A stretch of DNA of 64,000 bases from Patagioenas fasciata (Eukaryota > Chordata > Aves > Columbiformes > Columbidae): contig NC_092560.1 in NCBI RefSeq assembly GCF_037038585.1, positions 55,588,049 through 55,652,048 on the forward strand, in the 5' to 3' direction. Below, piece after piece: positions 26,001-41,000 of the stretch. Every line of letters begins with the position of its first letter. Within the stretch, counting starts at the first letter, position 1. The notes under the pieces are model-generated. The model searched no databases, was not told the DNA's origin, and saw only the letters and a program-made list of their open reading frames with translations. A program made the translations under genes and the position numbers.

Positions 26001-29000
26001 TAAAGGTCTTTTCCAACATAATTCTATGATTCTACGTAGGCCAGTTGAAGCAGATGTGCAACAGGGCTACACCTGTCTGCTCAATCACCCAATCCCATAT
26101 TTAGCAATTACTCAATGCCAAGCAGTTCAAACTCAATTTTATTTGACAGTATTTGTACACTGCAGTTTTCTGTGTGAGGAACCAGTTCTTTGAACTCTTA
26201 CAATGAAAGTTAAATTATGAAACATTCACAGACAGCGTTGGACAGCAGCACAATTGCATGGTAGCTAATCCAGATATGTTCATCTAAATAAATGCTCCTT
26301 CTTAAGACCTCTTGACATTAGAACAAGGTTCCATGCAAGCATCAGGATCACTAGATATTCAGGTAAAACACATGATCGAATATAATAAAGATTGCTTTAA
26401 ATATGAGAAATTTGGTCTGTCATAACATTTCAGTAAGCTTTAACTCCCTGCATTTTTCAATAAAACCTTTTTATAATGTCTTAATTTTATAATGTTCATA
26501 TTTTGTGAACAGATGATGTCTGTTCTGGCAACATTTTCCCAAACTTGAAAGAAAAGGAGAAGCATAAATGTTGTGGCTGCAAAACGCGTCATCAAAGCAT
26601 TTTCCTTTTTGATTCAATTGATGAATTTTCCAAGAACAACAGATGAACCAAATCCAAAGGCAAAGACTTGAATTTTACACAAGTTAATCACAAAATCAGT
26701 TTTTCAATTGAGTAACAGATCTAAAACTTACAATTTTTTTCCTTTTGTCTTGTTCTGTGGGAGGTTCCTCATCCTCTGTAGCTTTGGGTTCTTCAAAATG
26801 AGACATCAGCATGCAGCTAAGAATGGCAATAAGAATAGTTTTAACATATACTACCATTAAAAATTATTTCAAAGGACTTTTAAAAACACTGGACAGATAC
26901 GAGGGAGTTTGATGAAAGTCAGGCAATCTGCCAACAAGTTGTTTTTTTTTTCTGAGAACAACGAATTTAAAGAAGCCTGAATGCATGTTCTGTGTCACCT
27001 ACATTCATGTAACAATCTCAGTTATCCTCCGTATTTTAGCTCAAGTTCTGTCTTAGAAATGCATTTCTGAATACAAAAAACAAGACTACGTGGGTTTAAA
27101 CAATAAATACAGAAAAACCTACTGTTTCAAACTAGAACTTCCCAGTCTTTCCAAGGAAGTGTTATACAAGCATTCTTTATCCTATTAACATGAAAATCAA
27201 AGTGGCAGACATGCATGCAAAACTAGCTGTGATTTCTCATTGCATTCATGTTTTCCTGCAAGATCTTTAACAAGAGGACCTGAAAAATAATTTGGTCACT
27301 GCTATTGTTTCTAGACTCTAAAATCTGCAAGACACTGAACAATAATGTTTCAGGTGGTCAGAAATGAGTTAGCTACTCCAGAGTTTTTTCTAGGCAGGTA
27401 AAGCAAAGCCTTTAAACTTGTTATTTTTTGTTTTGCTGCACCCTCAACTGGTACACACAAGGAACAGCCATATTTTAATTTTTATTTTTAAAGTAAATAT
27501 AAAACCAGAAAATATGAAATAAGCAGTTTAAATGCTACTGTTTTTTCTGTCCCTTGTAGCAGTTTGAATGGACTTCTAAAAACATGGGGGAAAGCTATCC
27601 TACAGGAGACAAGCTTTCCATTCACTTTACATTCTCTGCACTGGAAGAATACATAAATATTCCATTACTTTATCATTTTTTTCCTAGGAAATCTAGTTTA
27701 AAAACAAAAAGGATATAAAAAACATTTGGGTGACAACAACTTGCCACTGCGTATTAGGTATGTTTTATGGCAGGAAGGACACTTAATCCACACAAAGCAC
27801 AAAGACAGATGCATAATATTGCTCATTTTCAGCCCTGTACTACTGTGCGTTTTAACCGCTGCATTCCACTAGCAGGTGAAATGTTCATGCAGCTAAGTTG
27901 AATAACTTGTTTTAAAGTTACCAAAATTAAAAAAAGTTGTGATTTTGTGTAAAAATACTCAAGACTTATTCTGTTTATATATTCAGTATTCTATTGACAT
28001 ATGTTTAGAGCTCCATGAAAGACCTGCTGAACAGCATGGCATAAGGGTCAAATGCTAACAGAGAAGCCCTTTCCTGCAAAGGGATTAGTTATTTCAACAT
28101 AGTACAGCAAATCTCCTGTCTCCTCATCACATAAACAGTGTGATTTCTTGCAACTCAGCTCCCCTTTCCAGAAAATCTGAGGTCTTTAAAGCCTTCTTGT
28201 AATTATTACTACAATACAAGACATAAAAACTAGGAAACCTGGTTGAGTGTAATCCATTTGTGTTCTAAGCCAGGGCACTGTGTAATCATTTTCATAACCT
28301 GATCAAAATCTGATCTAAAACCAGAAGAGACCTTTATCTTTGCATTTGTATTTGGAAAGGCTCTTCCAAAATACCCTTGCTCTAACTACAGCAGCTTCTT
28401 CAAATTTCTAGTTTAAATGTATTCATGGTCAGCTGATGCTTAAGCCAACAGTGTCACTTAATTTGTACGGTTTTCCCTGTGCATGTTTACCTTCTCTTCA
28501 TCCGTCAGTGGCTGCAGTTCTATATTACATCAGACTTGATTTTCCTATGCTAAACAAGCATGTTGTTTTAGTCTCTGCTCTACAGTAATTAGATATTATA
28601 ATAATCAGGAGTAACTAATTTTTTTTTCTGATTATGTTCAGGCTTAAATCATTCTTCTTCAATGTGGAAACCCAGAATAGTGCACACAACTTCAGATGAG
28701 TGCTCTCACTTTATTTACTTTCAGATGATGTTGAAATGTGTAACACAAATGTCAGAATCTTTCAAACAGCCCATTCATTATCTGTCCACAGAAATATGTC
28801 CTTGGTTCTGTTCGCCTATATTTTATGAAGCAAAAGCAATGTCCAGAGCTTGGAAAAGTGAAGTGACAAGCTCTACAACCCTTCAGGCTTAAAATATGAA
28901 ATGATATAGAACAAAGTTTTATTTATTTCTCTGTGAGAACTCTTTTGGTAAAGCCACATATTTAGAAATAGAAGAGACTCCGTAATGTTGTCTCCAATAG

Positions 29001-32000
29001 TAAATAGAACACAATGCCAAAGCCTGTTCTCAGACTTGAGAGTTACATCTTCTATACTGAGAGTTAGGACAAAAAAAACGTACTTTTACAAGCAATTCTT
29101 GGGCATAGCTCAGGCTCAGCATGAGTGTGGACCATTCTCAGTGCACACTTGTGTTTGTACCACCTGTTCTAAGTGGAAGAAAACTTAATAGATTGCAGGC
29201 AGGCTGTTCTGTGCCAGCTGGCTTCAGTGCCAGCAAACATCCCCAGAAGCAATTAATTAATTAGTTCAGATACAGTCTGTTCCATCACCAGTAATTATCT
29301 GAAAGCTAGAAAATGTTTGATTCTTAGCATCCAGGAAATACTGTTATTAGAACATATTGTCTGTAGGGACATGTTGCTTAGCATCTGTTTTTGAAGTCTT
29401 GCAAATCTCCATCATTCTAAAACTATGTAATCATTACAAAGAAAAAAAAACATTAAGATCTCTGTCCTGAAAAATCCTTACTAGTCAGGTTTGTGGTGTG
29501 TCTTTTTTTTGTTTGCTTCTTGTTGTTTTTTTTTTTGTTGTTGTTGTTTTTTTTTGTTTGGTGTTTTTTTTGTTGTTGTTGTTGTTTTTGTTTTTTGGTG
29601 GGTGGCTTTTGTTTGTTCGTTTTTGGCATTGTTGTTTTTGGTGTTGTTGTTTGGGGTTGGTTTGTTTGGTTTTTTTTTACCACAGCTTTGATGGAATACC
29701 ACCAGTAACCTGGGAGGCAGCAGGAAAGGAATGAGCGTGGTGCTGGGTGGCCATGCAGCCTGAGCACCCTGACACCACCTTCCTGCCACAAATGAAACCT
29801 TGCTGCCAGCACTGGAAACTGTCATTTGAGGTATGTTTGTAGCAGCAGGTGTGTTAACTGGAACAACTGGAGGGGAAGAATTGCCCTAGGTTTTCAAGTA
29901 TTGTACACTAGGTCCATTCAACAAGGCTCAGGCATTTAGAAAAAGATCTAGATTAAACTCCAGATGCCACACTCAAACTCTCAACTACCACCCTATCAAC
30001 ATACAAGCTTGTCCAATTGTAATTTTAGATTGTGAGCAAAAAGCAAACCTAAGCATATGAACATTTTAAGGCATAATTTGGTAGATAAGTTAATAAATAG
30101 TATAGAATTATATTGACTGTAATTTGAAGTCCTCTCTCTCCCATTACAATTATTTGTCTTAAGATCAAAAATTTCCTATCTTACTAAAACATTCATTCTT
30201 GTGAAAACACAACTCTTATGAGCACATCTTAACTGTCTACAGATTTTTCCAATTAAAACACTACATATACAACAGTACTACGACTGTTGAATCCACAAAA
30301 ATTAATCAGATTTTCCACTTACTCTTTGTATGTTCCTGTTTCAGGATCTTCAGCCATAACATCATGCAGCCCTTCCACTGAAATGTTGATGATACCACAA
30401 AATTTATCTTGGATAACACTGGAAAAGAAAAAAATTTAACTTGGACAACACGGCAAAGAACAGGAAAGTGACTTAGCTAAAGGAACTAAACAGGAAATTT
30501 GTTCAGTAACTGTAGAGCACATTTACTAAGCAGTATTTTCATTGCTTACTGCTTAGCTGAACATGCTATTAAGCAGCTAATTCAAATCCTTTTTTTTTTT
30601 TCATTAAACAAAGGCTTCAAAAATATGCAAGAAACATCATTCTTAAATAGAATAAAACCTCATGTGCCACTGTTGAAAACCTAGAAATAATTGCAAATGG
30701 AATAAAAGAAAAAATACATTAGCACAGGACTCCAGAACTGAGTGGGGAAGGCAGGCTCTGGATAGCAGGGAGGTCAGAATACTGGCTTCTATTTCTAACA
30801 TATACACACATTTTCTCCCACCATAATTCAATGAAAAAATCTATGCACAAATACTTCAGCAAAGGGTAGCTTGTAAAGATGGTACACTCTGTTTCCTCTG
30901 TCCAGCCTTACAACCATTCCTTCACCCTCCTGGCAGTTGTGTGACTCCCCACGGTGGGTGAAAACCATCTGCACCCAGTTCTGCATGAATGGCGAAGCAG
31001 GATTTCTCTGCTGAAACACAGGCATCTCCTGCCATATGAAAGACTAGGCTATTTCAGACAACTGCAAACGGTTGGTATCACTCAGGACTTTGAAGAGACA
31101 AGCACCTTTTGCCAGCACAAGACGAAGGCCAGACTGGATAGCCCCACAACACCTGAAATGACATCAAACACTAAATTTAAACACTTGCTCCTTCCTTGAG
31201 AACTGATGTGCCTGCAGGGTGAGGACACAGAAATATGATCTTCCCATGATGGATAAAGTAGGTGCCACCTTGTTAATGGAAAGCAGCTGTGACTGCTGTT
31301 TCTGCTGAATTTCCAGCTACTATGGCTGTAGTGTCAGAGATGTGCTATTGTGGGACTTCCGTGCATCGACTCCTACTCTGTGAACCACCAAAGGGTGAAG
31401 ACACCCAGGAAGTGAAAAGATGTTCATCTTGGGAAGACTGCAAAAGTTCCAGCTACAGGCAGCAAAGAAACACAAATGGCCTAACTGGTGACGATAAACT
31501 ACAACTCTTCTCCTGGGACTGCCATTGACAGGAGCATTTTATGACTCCCTGTTTGGAATTTCAGGCTTAATCTTCCCCAAAAGCGGCTGCTGCTGTCTAG
31601 TGGGCATAAGTAGACACATCCCATATTTGTTTAAAGGTACTGAACACTAAGGTCCTGTAGTTTGATCCTTTATGTTTGATCACAGATTAATATATTTCTT
31701 ATATTATTTCATTTCCTTATTTGGGATGAAAACTAAAAAACTGGATGAACTGTAGCTCCTTCAACATTAGTTGTAGCATTTGAAAATCTTCTTGTCAGAC
31801 ATAAACCAAAATTTTATGTATATGACAAAAAGACTTTATATAGCAATGGATGCTTCAGAAGAAAAGTATATCAGGTTAGAATACTAAGCATACAAAAATT
31901 TCTTCTAAATTTGTTAAGATTATGATTCAGCTCATGATCATTTTGTTTCCAAAGTATTATTTTTGTTCCCTTTTCTATTCAGCTACTGTTGAACAGCACA

Positions 32001-35000
32001 ATCTGAACTGTATTTTGAAAAATGAAACCTGAAACTCCTAAGTTCCACAAAATAAAAACTGACACAATTTTCAGTCAGTCTGGCTTATTCTAATTATCAT
32101 TGTCACACATATGCTTTAAAAGAGACTTTCTCCCCTGCCAAGAAGCTTCCCCATCTCATTCAGAACAAAGTATTACACACTGCGAGGCTGAATCTCTGCG
32201 GGGTGGTGCAGACAGCGAGCAAACAGCCCAGCAAGCACACAGCACAGCTGGGAATGCCCACGCTGGCTGCTTGGCAGACGGCAGAATGAGCCCTCGGAGA
32301 TAGGGCTTCTTCACTTGTCAGTGATTTCCACCTAGCACACCTCCCATGAAAGCTCTTCCACCTCATACTTTTTTTGAAACACTTCTCTAGGAAAATGCCA
32401 TTAGCATGGTTAATATTTTCCAACATGAGAAAGGAAACAGCTGTCCTCAGATTCATGTCAACAGAGCACAAAGGGCATTCAACCAAGAGCAGATGCAAAC
32501 ACTTTGCACCCTGGAGAAATAAACTGTGCACATAGGTCTGCACTATTTAATTAATAATATAGGTTGCTACCTATTACGTGTTAGTTTTATTTCTTCCTTC
32601 CAAGCTGCATGAACAATCCCTAACTATCACAGAAATTCTATATTGGGAGGGAAGTGAAAAAAGTGTTTGACCCAATGAAAGCTTAGCCTTTTCATCAGCT
32701 GCAGGGCTAATTATGGTCAACCTATTCAGTGAGGTTACTTTAACTCTAACATGTAAATAAATACTGTAGGCATAGCACTCATTCAGTTTATGAGATTTTT
32801 CCAAGCTTGCAGATTGACAGGAGGATCACACAGGGAAGCCCATTTCAGTAACCTGTGTTTCCAAGGACTTTTAATATTTCCAGAAGAAACTGAGGATACT
32901 GGTTGAAGACCCAAAATACTGTTCTCGACAGTTAGCTCTCAAGCACATAAAGAAATCACGTATTTCTTTATGTGGAGAGGACATTTTTACTTTTTACTTT
33001 ACAGCATAAATGAGGAATATTGTTTTATTTCTTTCTTCAGTAAAAGATTGAAAATTCATAGTATTTTTTCTTTTGAGGAAAGCAAAGCTAAAGAATGTAG
33101 AAGACCTTTCAAAATGGGTTAACTGCTGCCTGCATATTTCAGTATAGGTAATACCTTCTCCTTTCCCCCCGCCTTTAAATGGGACATGAAGTTTCCTCCT
33201 ACTAGAGACTCACTGGATTGTTTACCAAGTATGGAATGATTAAACAATGCAACTATTTTTAGAATACAAGACATGTGCTGGTGAAAAATAGAGACAACAT
33301 AGGCTCATTGTACTTTGAAAAAAAGTACCTTAATTAAAGTTCAATGGTAATACAGAATGCATCAGGCCTTATTTTCATAGAAGAGAGCAATGCAAATCAA
33401 TATAATACCTTTTAAAGAGACTAGAATTAGTCTGCTTGTTTAAAAGAAATACACTTCAAAGTCATATAGCAGCTTCAGTAAAGACAGGGACACTGTATTT
33501 AGATCAACTTCCAAAACAGAACAGTTAACACTGTCCACATCAAAATCTCAACTTGGAACAAAGACATCATTTGAGTGGTTCCCCCCTTGAACTGCACATA
33601 ATCCAGATCAGCACTAGAACAAACAACAGCATCAAATTATAACCAGTTCTATACCTACTCAGTTTCCGTAAGTTTCCAGATAAAACCTCATTTGGTTATG
33701 AAGCAAAAATAAGCAAAAGACAGGCACAGACTTAGCAGATTATAACATCTATAATGTTGTCAGGATCTAAAATACCCAAGAACTCAATTTCAAAGATCCA
33801 GTTAACACATTGCATTCTCTCTCTCTCTCTTCTTTTTTTTTTTTTTTTTCAGAAATAACCTTTTAAGCTGCCTGTAAATAAAATTCACCTTGCCTACAAC
33901 AAAACCAAAATTTAGCATTTATGGCAGTTTGCACATAAACTCACATCTTTTATTTCAAAGATCGTATAATTTGTCAGATAAAAGAATGAAAGCTTTGCAA
34001 AGGAGAAAACTGACATCTATTCTGAGAAAAGTAATATTCATTTTTTCTCATCATGTTTATCATTTCTAATACACTCAGGTATCTATTCAACGTTTTTATT
34101 ATCCTGAGGTCTTATGCGAAATTTCAGAATTTGGATTTCAATTACATAGATAGCCACTGTAATAAAGCTTTTTCATCACCTTAATAAACCTTACAACAAA
34201 TTTTTAGCAGCATTTAAATCAAATGGTTCCCATGTCTGCTATTAATCTTCCTCAGCCTATGAGAAATGGAGGGAAAATCCTGCATGGGAGAACACACTTT
34301 TTTAGAGATTAAAGGGACAAGGATAAAATCTCTTTGCTTTTCTACATTCATCAGGATGAAGCAGTAAATACTAAAAGAAGGGAAAATCTTAATTTCCAAT
34401 CTTTACTAGTGTTCAGTAGATTCGAGAAAAATTCTTATCTCATTAGCCAAGGAAAGAGGTGGAGTGGGGGAAATGGAGATTATTTTGCACTTCTGCAAGC
34501 AATGTAAACAATTCTTCTGCACACACACCCCACATTAGGAGCTGCACAGTGCTAAGGAGCTTCTAAAACAGTAATGTATCAGCCAAGACATTTCCCATGG
34601 AATTCTATAGCTGACTATGAACTTAATTATCATAAAGTGCTATTTTGCTTCATGACAGCAGAAAACCGAGTCTTCTAATGTATTCTCTAATGATTTTTAC
34701 ATTTAGACGTATGAACCACATGTGTACATGAAAGGCTCTGTTTCCTAGTGTGAATATTTAAACACCAAAGCTAGTAAATTCAAAAGAAACGTATTTCCCC
34801 CACAACTGCATGATGTGTCTCCCAATTCCCTGTTAGTCTAATACAAATTGTTGACAAGCTGAATATCAGAGGATGACTCTGCACCAAGGGACAGTTTCCA
34901 ACTGTTCCAATTCTTGCTTGCAAAAGCAGCTCTGACACCATTGGTTTCCTTTCATGCTCCATCACCACCTGGCAAACAACTGTAGCTTGTCAGTGGAAAG

Positions 35001-38000
35001 GACACACCTTCAGAGGGAACCTCTCCTGCTCTTCTGTAGAGAGCAGCTGTGGAAATTGGAGCCTAAAACACTGCTGTCCCTGACAGATTTCTTTGAGAAC
35101 TAGTTGTTTTTTTTTTCTGTCTCAACCTTTGCCTACTCCCAAGAATCTTCTCTAGCAAAGGCACATAAACATTTCTATAAATGTAAACTTACCTAGTTTC
35201 CGTTGAATTTTAAGTCCGTATTTCTGAAGACATCCATTCAAAATTAAAAATTTAGAAATACAGCACATGAAACTGCAGAACCTACTAATGCACTGATTGT
35301 GCAGTTGTTATTAAATGAAAAAAAATTAGCACCTATCATGAGTAATTACATAGGAGAGGCAGAAAGTAACTGAAATGGGTTGAAGAGGAAGAGACTGTAA
35401 CGGATTAGCTACCTAAAAAAACCATGAAGCATGAATTAGACACAACATTTTCCCTCCTTAAAAACATCTACCCATTACATTTAACATCTGATTTACAACT
35501 AGAAAGTTATAAAAAAAGTTTTGACCCAACCAATCCGAAACAGTCTAAGCTTTTGTTCAAGTAGCCGAATGAAGTGTTCCATTAAATAAAAGTATTTTAG
35601 CTATTACACGGTAAATTACAGTAAAATATATTGCGATATAGTAAATTGATATTTCATTACATTCAGCAGAGACAGATAGCAAGCAAGAGAGGCACACTTG
35701 CATATTCCCACCTGCACTGTGCAATGAAGGTCTATACATGTACTGGTAGCAGGTGACAACGTGCCATTCCTGGGAATACACTGCAGATGGACAAACACAG
35801 TGACAGGGAGACGCGACAGACGGCCACACACATGAGTTACATCAGCAGAAAGCAGGCAGGCTAGAACAAGAATCTAGAGGGCCCTGGTCTCCAGGCTGAA
35901 TCCTGGAACAGCAAGATACTTCTAGACAACTTAAATTAACCCCATGAGGGACCGACTCCGGAAATATTGTCTTCCATTCTTACTTGAGCAAAATGATCTA
36001 GCTATAAATTGTGTTGCTTATACACTAAGTAGTTGAGTAGGGCACAGGCCTGTAGAAGACAAGCAATATCTACAAAAGCAAGTCTCATGCAATTTACTGA
36101 AAACTTTACAAGATTGGACTATTTGGAACGTATTTTTGTGACTTTTTGCTAAATGAAGTTTGAATTACTGGAGCAACAACAACAATCTCAGAAATTCAAT
36201 TTGAAAATAAAGCTACAACACACTAGACATAGCCTGACAACAACATAAACTGATCATCAATATTTAAAATAGAAATATAAAGTAAAAAAAATGCAAACTC
36301 TACAGTAAAATAGTATCCATCTTTTGAAGATTAAGCTTAAAATTAGGTCTCCACTAAGAAAATGCACTTTGACCTGACACTTCAAATATACGCTACAAAT
36401 ATGCACATATCTTCAGTAAATAACGTAGCATTATGTATTTAAAGTGTAGTTTATTTCTTCAGTTTATACCTCTTCTCCAGACAAAACTACCTCAAACTGT
36501 TACTATATAGATAACATAATGTCCTTTATTGACAATAATTAACCAGCTCTATTACATTAGACATAATAAACTTAGTTACTTGTTCAATCCAACAGAAATT
36601 TAGTTTCTCTATTAACACCAGTTTCAGGTATTATCATAAAATGATACAGATACACAGTAACAAAAAATTCACTTTAATGTATTCATTACACAGACTGAAT
36701 ACACAACTTTGTATACTAAAATATGCCATCGGTATGAATAAAATTTTAATCATTTAATTTTTTTTCCTCAAGACTTTGAATATGCTAAGTCTAAATATAA
36801 TTTTTTTTTCCCCACTGTGATGGTTAATAGAGGCAGAGTAGAAAATGCATTACAATAAATAAATAAAACATTATTTTTTTATCACTCCTCCAGATTTTTT
36901 AGCTTCATGGTCCTGCTAAAACTGATGTTTTGGTTGCTTCAAGCTTCAAAATAGCTATGGAATTTCTATAGAAACTTATACCATCAAGTATTGTGAAATA
37001 AAAAGAAATATATATGTACTTTATATAGCACATGTACTTGAGTTATAGGTCAAAGATTCCTACAACAGGGACATAGGATAATGTAACTATCCACATCAGA
37101 TTTAAACGACATCTAATAAAAAGCAATACATTTCAAAACATTCACAAAGCAAATTATGATGACAAACCCAAATTATATCAATTTCCACAATTCTATCAAT
37201 ACGTTAATTTTCATCAGCGCAGGCACTTTTAGGAAATTGAGTTCTTGATTTCTTGAGATTTCAGATAACAGGAAAGTTAACATCAAATCAAATCAGATAA
37301 ATTACAATGATGAATGTTCAAACAATATGACCTGTGCCTGACTTTCAGATGGTGTTCGCTTGAGCAGCCTGATTTGGTCCAGTTCTGAATGCCCCACTGC
37401 ATTCCGAGTTAGAGACTGCACTGGGCCAGTGATGTTGTACCTGCCAGGCTGATAAAAACCATAATATTCTATCCTCTTTTCCCCTGAGTTTTCCAGCACC
37501 TTTAGTTTCTGCCTAACCTGAATAATTTTGCAGATTAAGAACAGGATCACTGTACAAGCCAGAATGAAAAAGGCTAGTAAAATGTCAAAAGCCTGACTCA
37601 ACTTTTCAACCTGTTGTGTACAAAGCAGGGGTGTTTCTAATGATACAAGAGAAGCATCTGTTGGATAAAAACCTTTTCCTTCTACAGTTCTGTTAACAGG
37701 TACAGTCTGTGCTGGTATTTGCACTGGTAATGTTCGTAATTCTGTAGTTGCCTGTGATGGAATTTCAGCAGCATTTTCTTCATAGGGAAACGGGTTAACA
37801 GATGTAGCTGTAGTTCCTTCCCAGAAAGCAACATATTTAGTTTCTGCATTAACAAGCTGTTGCGACTGTTCAAATGTGTTCTGCCTGTTTCCCTTATGCC
37901 ATGCCATCAGCAAAGTGGTGGGGCTGTGACGGACACCTACTGATCCCAGACTCTGGGCTGTTTCTGGGCTGGGAGTAGGGCTACTGCAGTTTGCAAACTG

Positions 38001-41000
38001 AGCCCACTTAATGTAATGCAAAGGTCTGCCACGCATACGTGGGGGATTCTGACAATGAATTTTTACAGAAATAGGAGACAATGCTAGCCAATTAAGTAAA
38101 CCAAGCATTTTGCAGCTGCAGTTCCAAGGATTATAATTTACCTGTAGATAAGTTAAAGACACTAAGGGCTTGAGTACTTCAGGCTGTAACTCTGTAATAT
38201 TATTGAATGCTAGACTGAGTATTTTAAGTGACTGTCCCACTTTTTCAAAGGTCCCATTGCCGATACTTGTTATTTTATTTCTGTCTAACTGCAGATACAT
38301 TAAATTGTTCAATAATGTAAAAGTGCTGGAATTTATACTTTCTAAATCATTGTAACTTAAGATTAACTGGCTAAGGTGGTTTAATCCAAAAAATCCATTT
38401 ACAGCAATACATTTAAGCTTTATGCTTTTTAAAGACAGATATTGAAGCTTGCTAAGTCCTTTAAATGCAAAAGGATGTATTGAACCAATGGGATTGTGAG
38501 ACAAAGAAAGTCTTTCAAGATTTTTGAGCTTTCCAATAGCATTTGATGGCACAAGTGTTAAGTTATTACCTTCAAGGAACAAATATGCAAGGTTTTCAAG
38601 ATGATGAAATGCTGAATCTGATATCCGTGAAATCCTATTATTGGCTAGGTTAAGTGTTCGGAGATTTCTCATTCCCAAGAAAGTGCCACTTCCAAGGACA
38701 CTGAGACGATTTCTTTGAAGTGTTAAATATCTAACAGAAAGGAGATCACTAAATAATCCTCTGGGAACAAAAGCTATTTGATTATTCTGAAGGTATAAAC
38801 AATGAAGATTGGAAAGACCTTCAAAGATTCCTGGATCCAGGCGTTTAATATTATTGTTATTTAGATGCAAGTAGCAAAGTTTGGGGAGTTCCAGAAAAGC
38901 TTTTGGATGCACATAAGAAATACTGGAATTATCCATATAGAGCGCAACAAGCTTCTGCAGGCCTCTCAGTTCATTTGGAGTGACACGCGATACATTATTC
39001 TCACTGACGTACACAAGAATTGTCAAGTTCCACGGGACGCTTGAAAGCCCTAAATTACGACAGCTAACTTGTCTCCCTGTGCAGAGCTGGCAAGCAGCTG
39101 GACAGCCAAGAGCCTCCTTCTGGAGCAGCGACAAAAGAAAACAACTAAGGACATACAGGAATGCTCCCAGGCACGGTGGAGAACTTTGCAGACCACACAT
39201 ATCCCTGTCTTTGGCCTTCTCAATCATCTCTGACTTTGCTAGTAGAGATAAAAAGAAGTTTATAAATATTATTAATGTGGAAGTTTAAAGATTCTATGTG
39301 TACATTCCTTAAAATATAAGCATAACTTTCAAGAGTGGTATTTTCTATATTTTCCTTTGATGTCAAATAGGCAGTTTAAAAATAAAAGCTTAATAAACAT
39401 AAGTTTGAACTACACTGAAAACATTTTCAAAGTAAACAAAGAATGAAACAATGTACTGCCAATTTAGTCAGAAAATATTTAATTGGTTGCAGCATAAAGG
39501 CAACTAAGCTGCCAAAATAATGGTTTCTAGTAAATCCAAAATACGGCTTATTAACTATTTTTTATAGTTAACAAGGACTAGGAAATTTTTCAAGTAGAAA
39601 TGCTAACTGGAAACAAGTTTCCTTTCACTGGCAGCTCACTTATAATTTGAATTTTACTTTTATAATGCTGAGTTACATTCAAAATAAATAAAAACAATTC
39701 CTTACCCCAAATCTGAAGTTCATTATTTCTGTTATTTTCTTGGTTTGCAGCTCATTGGACTTAGTTAAAAGCTGACCAACTACACTCATCTGTGAAAGCT
39801 TTTTAAAGGCAATCTTGTCGCATACTAGAGCTCCCACATTTTGCCCTAGGATTTGCAACTGTTTGCTCAGGAAACTAAGAAAGAAGTGGTTAAAGTCAGG
39901 TTGCCATGGATACAGGAAACCCTGGGACAGGAAGCCATTTTATCTGTGCTTCAGAAGTATTGTTGGAAAGGAAATCTGAATGATTTGTTTCTAGAAAACT
40001 ACGAACTATCTTAGCTTGTAACTGTTGCTGGTTTGGCTTTTTACTGTTTTCAACTAGCAGAGCTGAAATAAGTTTTAGCTAAGTTACGTATTAATTTCAG
40101 ATTAAAGTGCATGCACTTCTAAGAGTATTGCTGCGCTCTTTTTAATCCTTTATCTACCATCCGGAATCTGAGATGTTTTATTAAATCAACGGCAACACTT
40201 ACTGTTCCATCTCTCTGCAGAGCCAAACTGTGGCCACCACGAACACACAGACACACAGACACACACACATACACACACACACTCCAGCAGAGAGGGAGAG
40301 GAGGGAGGCTGGGATGGCAGAGCCCAGGAAATCTCAGATATGAGAACCGCACAATGTGGTATTAAACTGCTCTGTATTCCTTACATTGCAGACTTGATCC
40401 ACGCTTTTTAAGTCCTGCTTTACGCCACTTTTTTTAAAGCAAATTTATCCACGGAGGACCATGTATATTCTGACAGCCACACCTTTGGTGTACGACTCTC
40501 ATTTCCTGCAGTGCTCCTTGTGTCTCCCCTCATCCTCGGTTTACCCATCACAGGGAACAAACACCTGCAAAGTGCAGCCGTATCATCAAAGGGGGAAAGA
40601 GGAAACAACAAAACAAGGTGGTAAATTAAAGATTAAGCCTACAAATAACAATGTAACTATAAAAATCACAATTTATACTGTAAAGCACCATTCTGCTCTG
40701 CAAAACAAAGCTGACAAAGCCCATCAGTGCAGTGACAACTGGGAAGGATGCAAGGGCACGTGGCACAGACAGCAAGAAGATCAAAATATCTTCAAAGCAA
40801 GAAGATCAAAAGCTCTCCAGCTTCCTCACAAGTGCAGGAGGGGGAGTAGGCACTGATCTCTTTTCTCTGTTGACCAACAACACTCGAGGGAATGTCAGGA
40901 AGATGTGCCAGGGAAGGTTTAGGTTGGACATTAGGAAAAGGTTCTTCACCCAGAGGGTGGTAGAGCACTGGAACAGGCTCCCCAGGGAGCTGTCACGGCC

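Noticed and set aside
29453-29825. Overlapping frames rich in Lys/Gln/Thr (minus) and Phe/Val (plus)
   Set aside because: They are translations of a GTT/poly-T low-complexity tract.
39201-39227. Upstream LRRC70 ATG adding nine residues
   Set aside because: The extension is charged and precedes the signal peptide; MCGLQ at 39200 matches the known N terminus. Not fully excluded.
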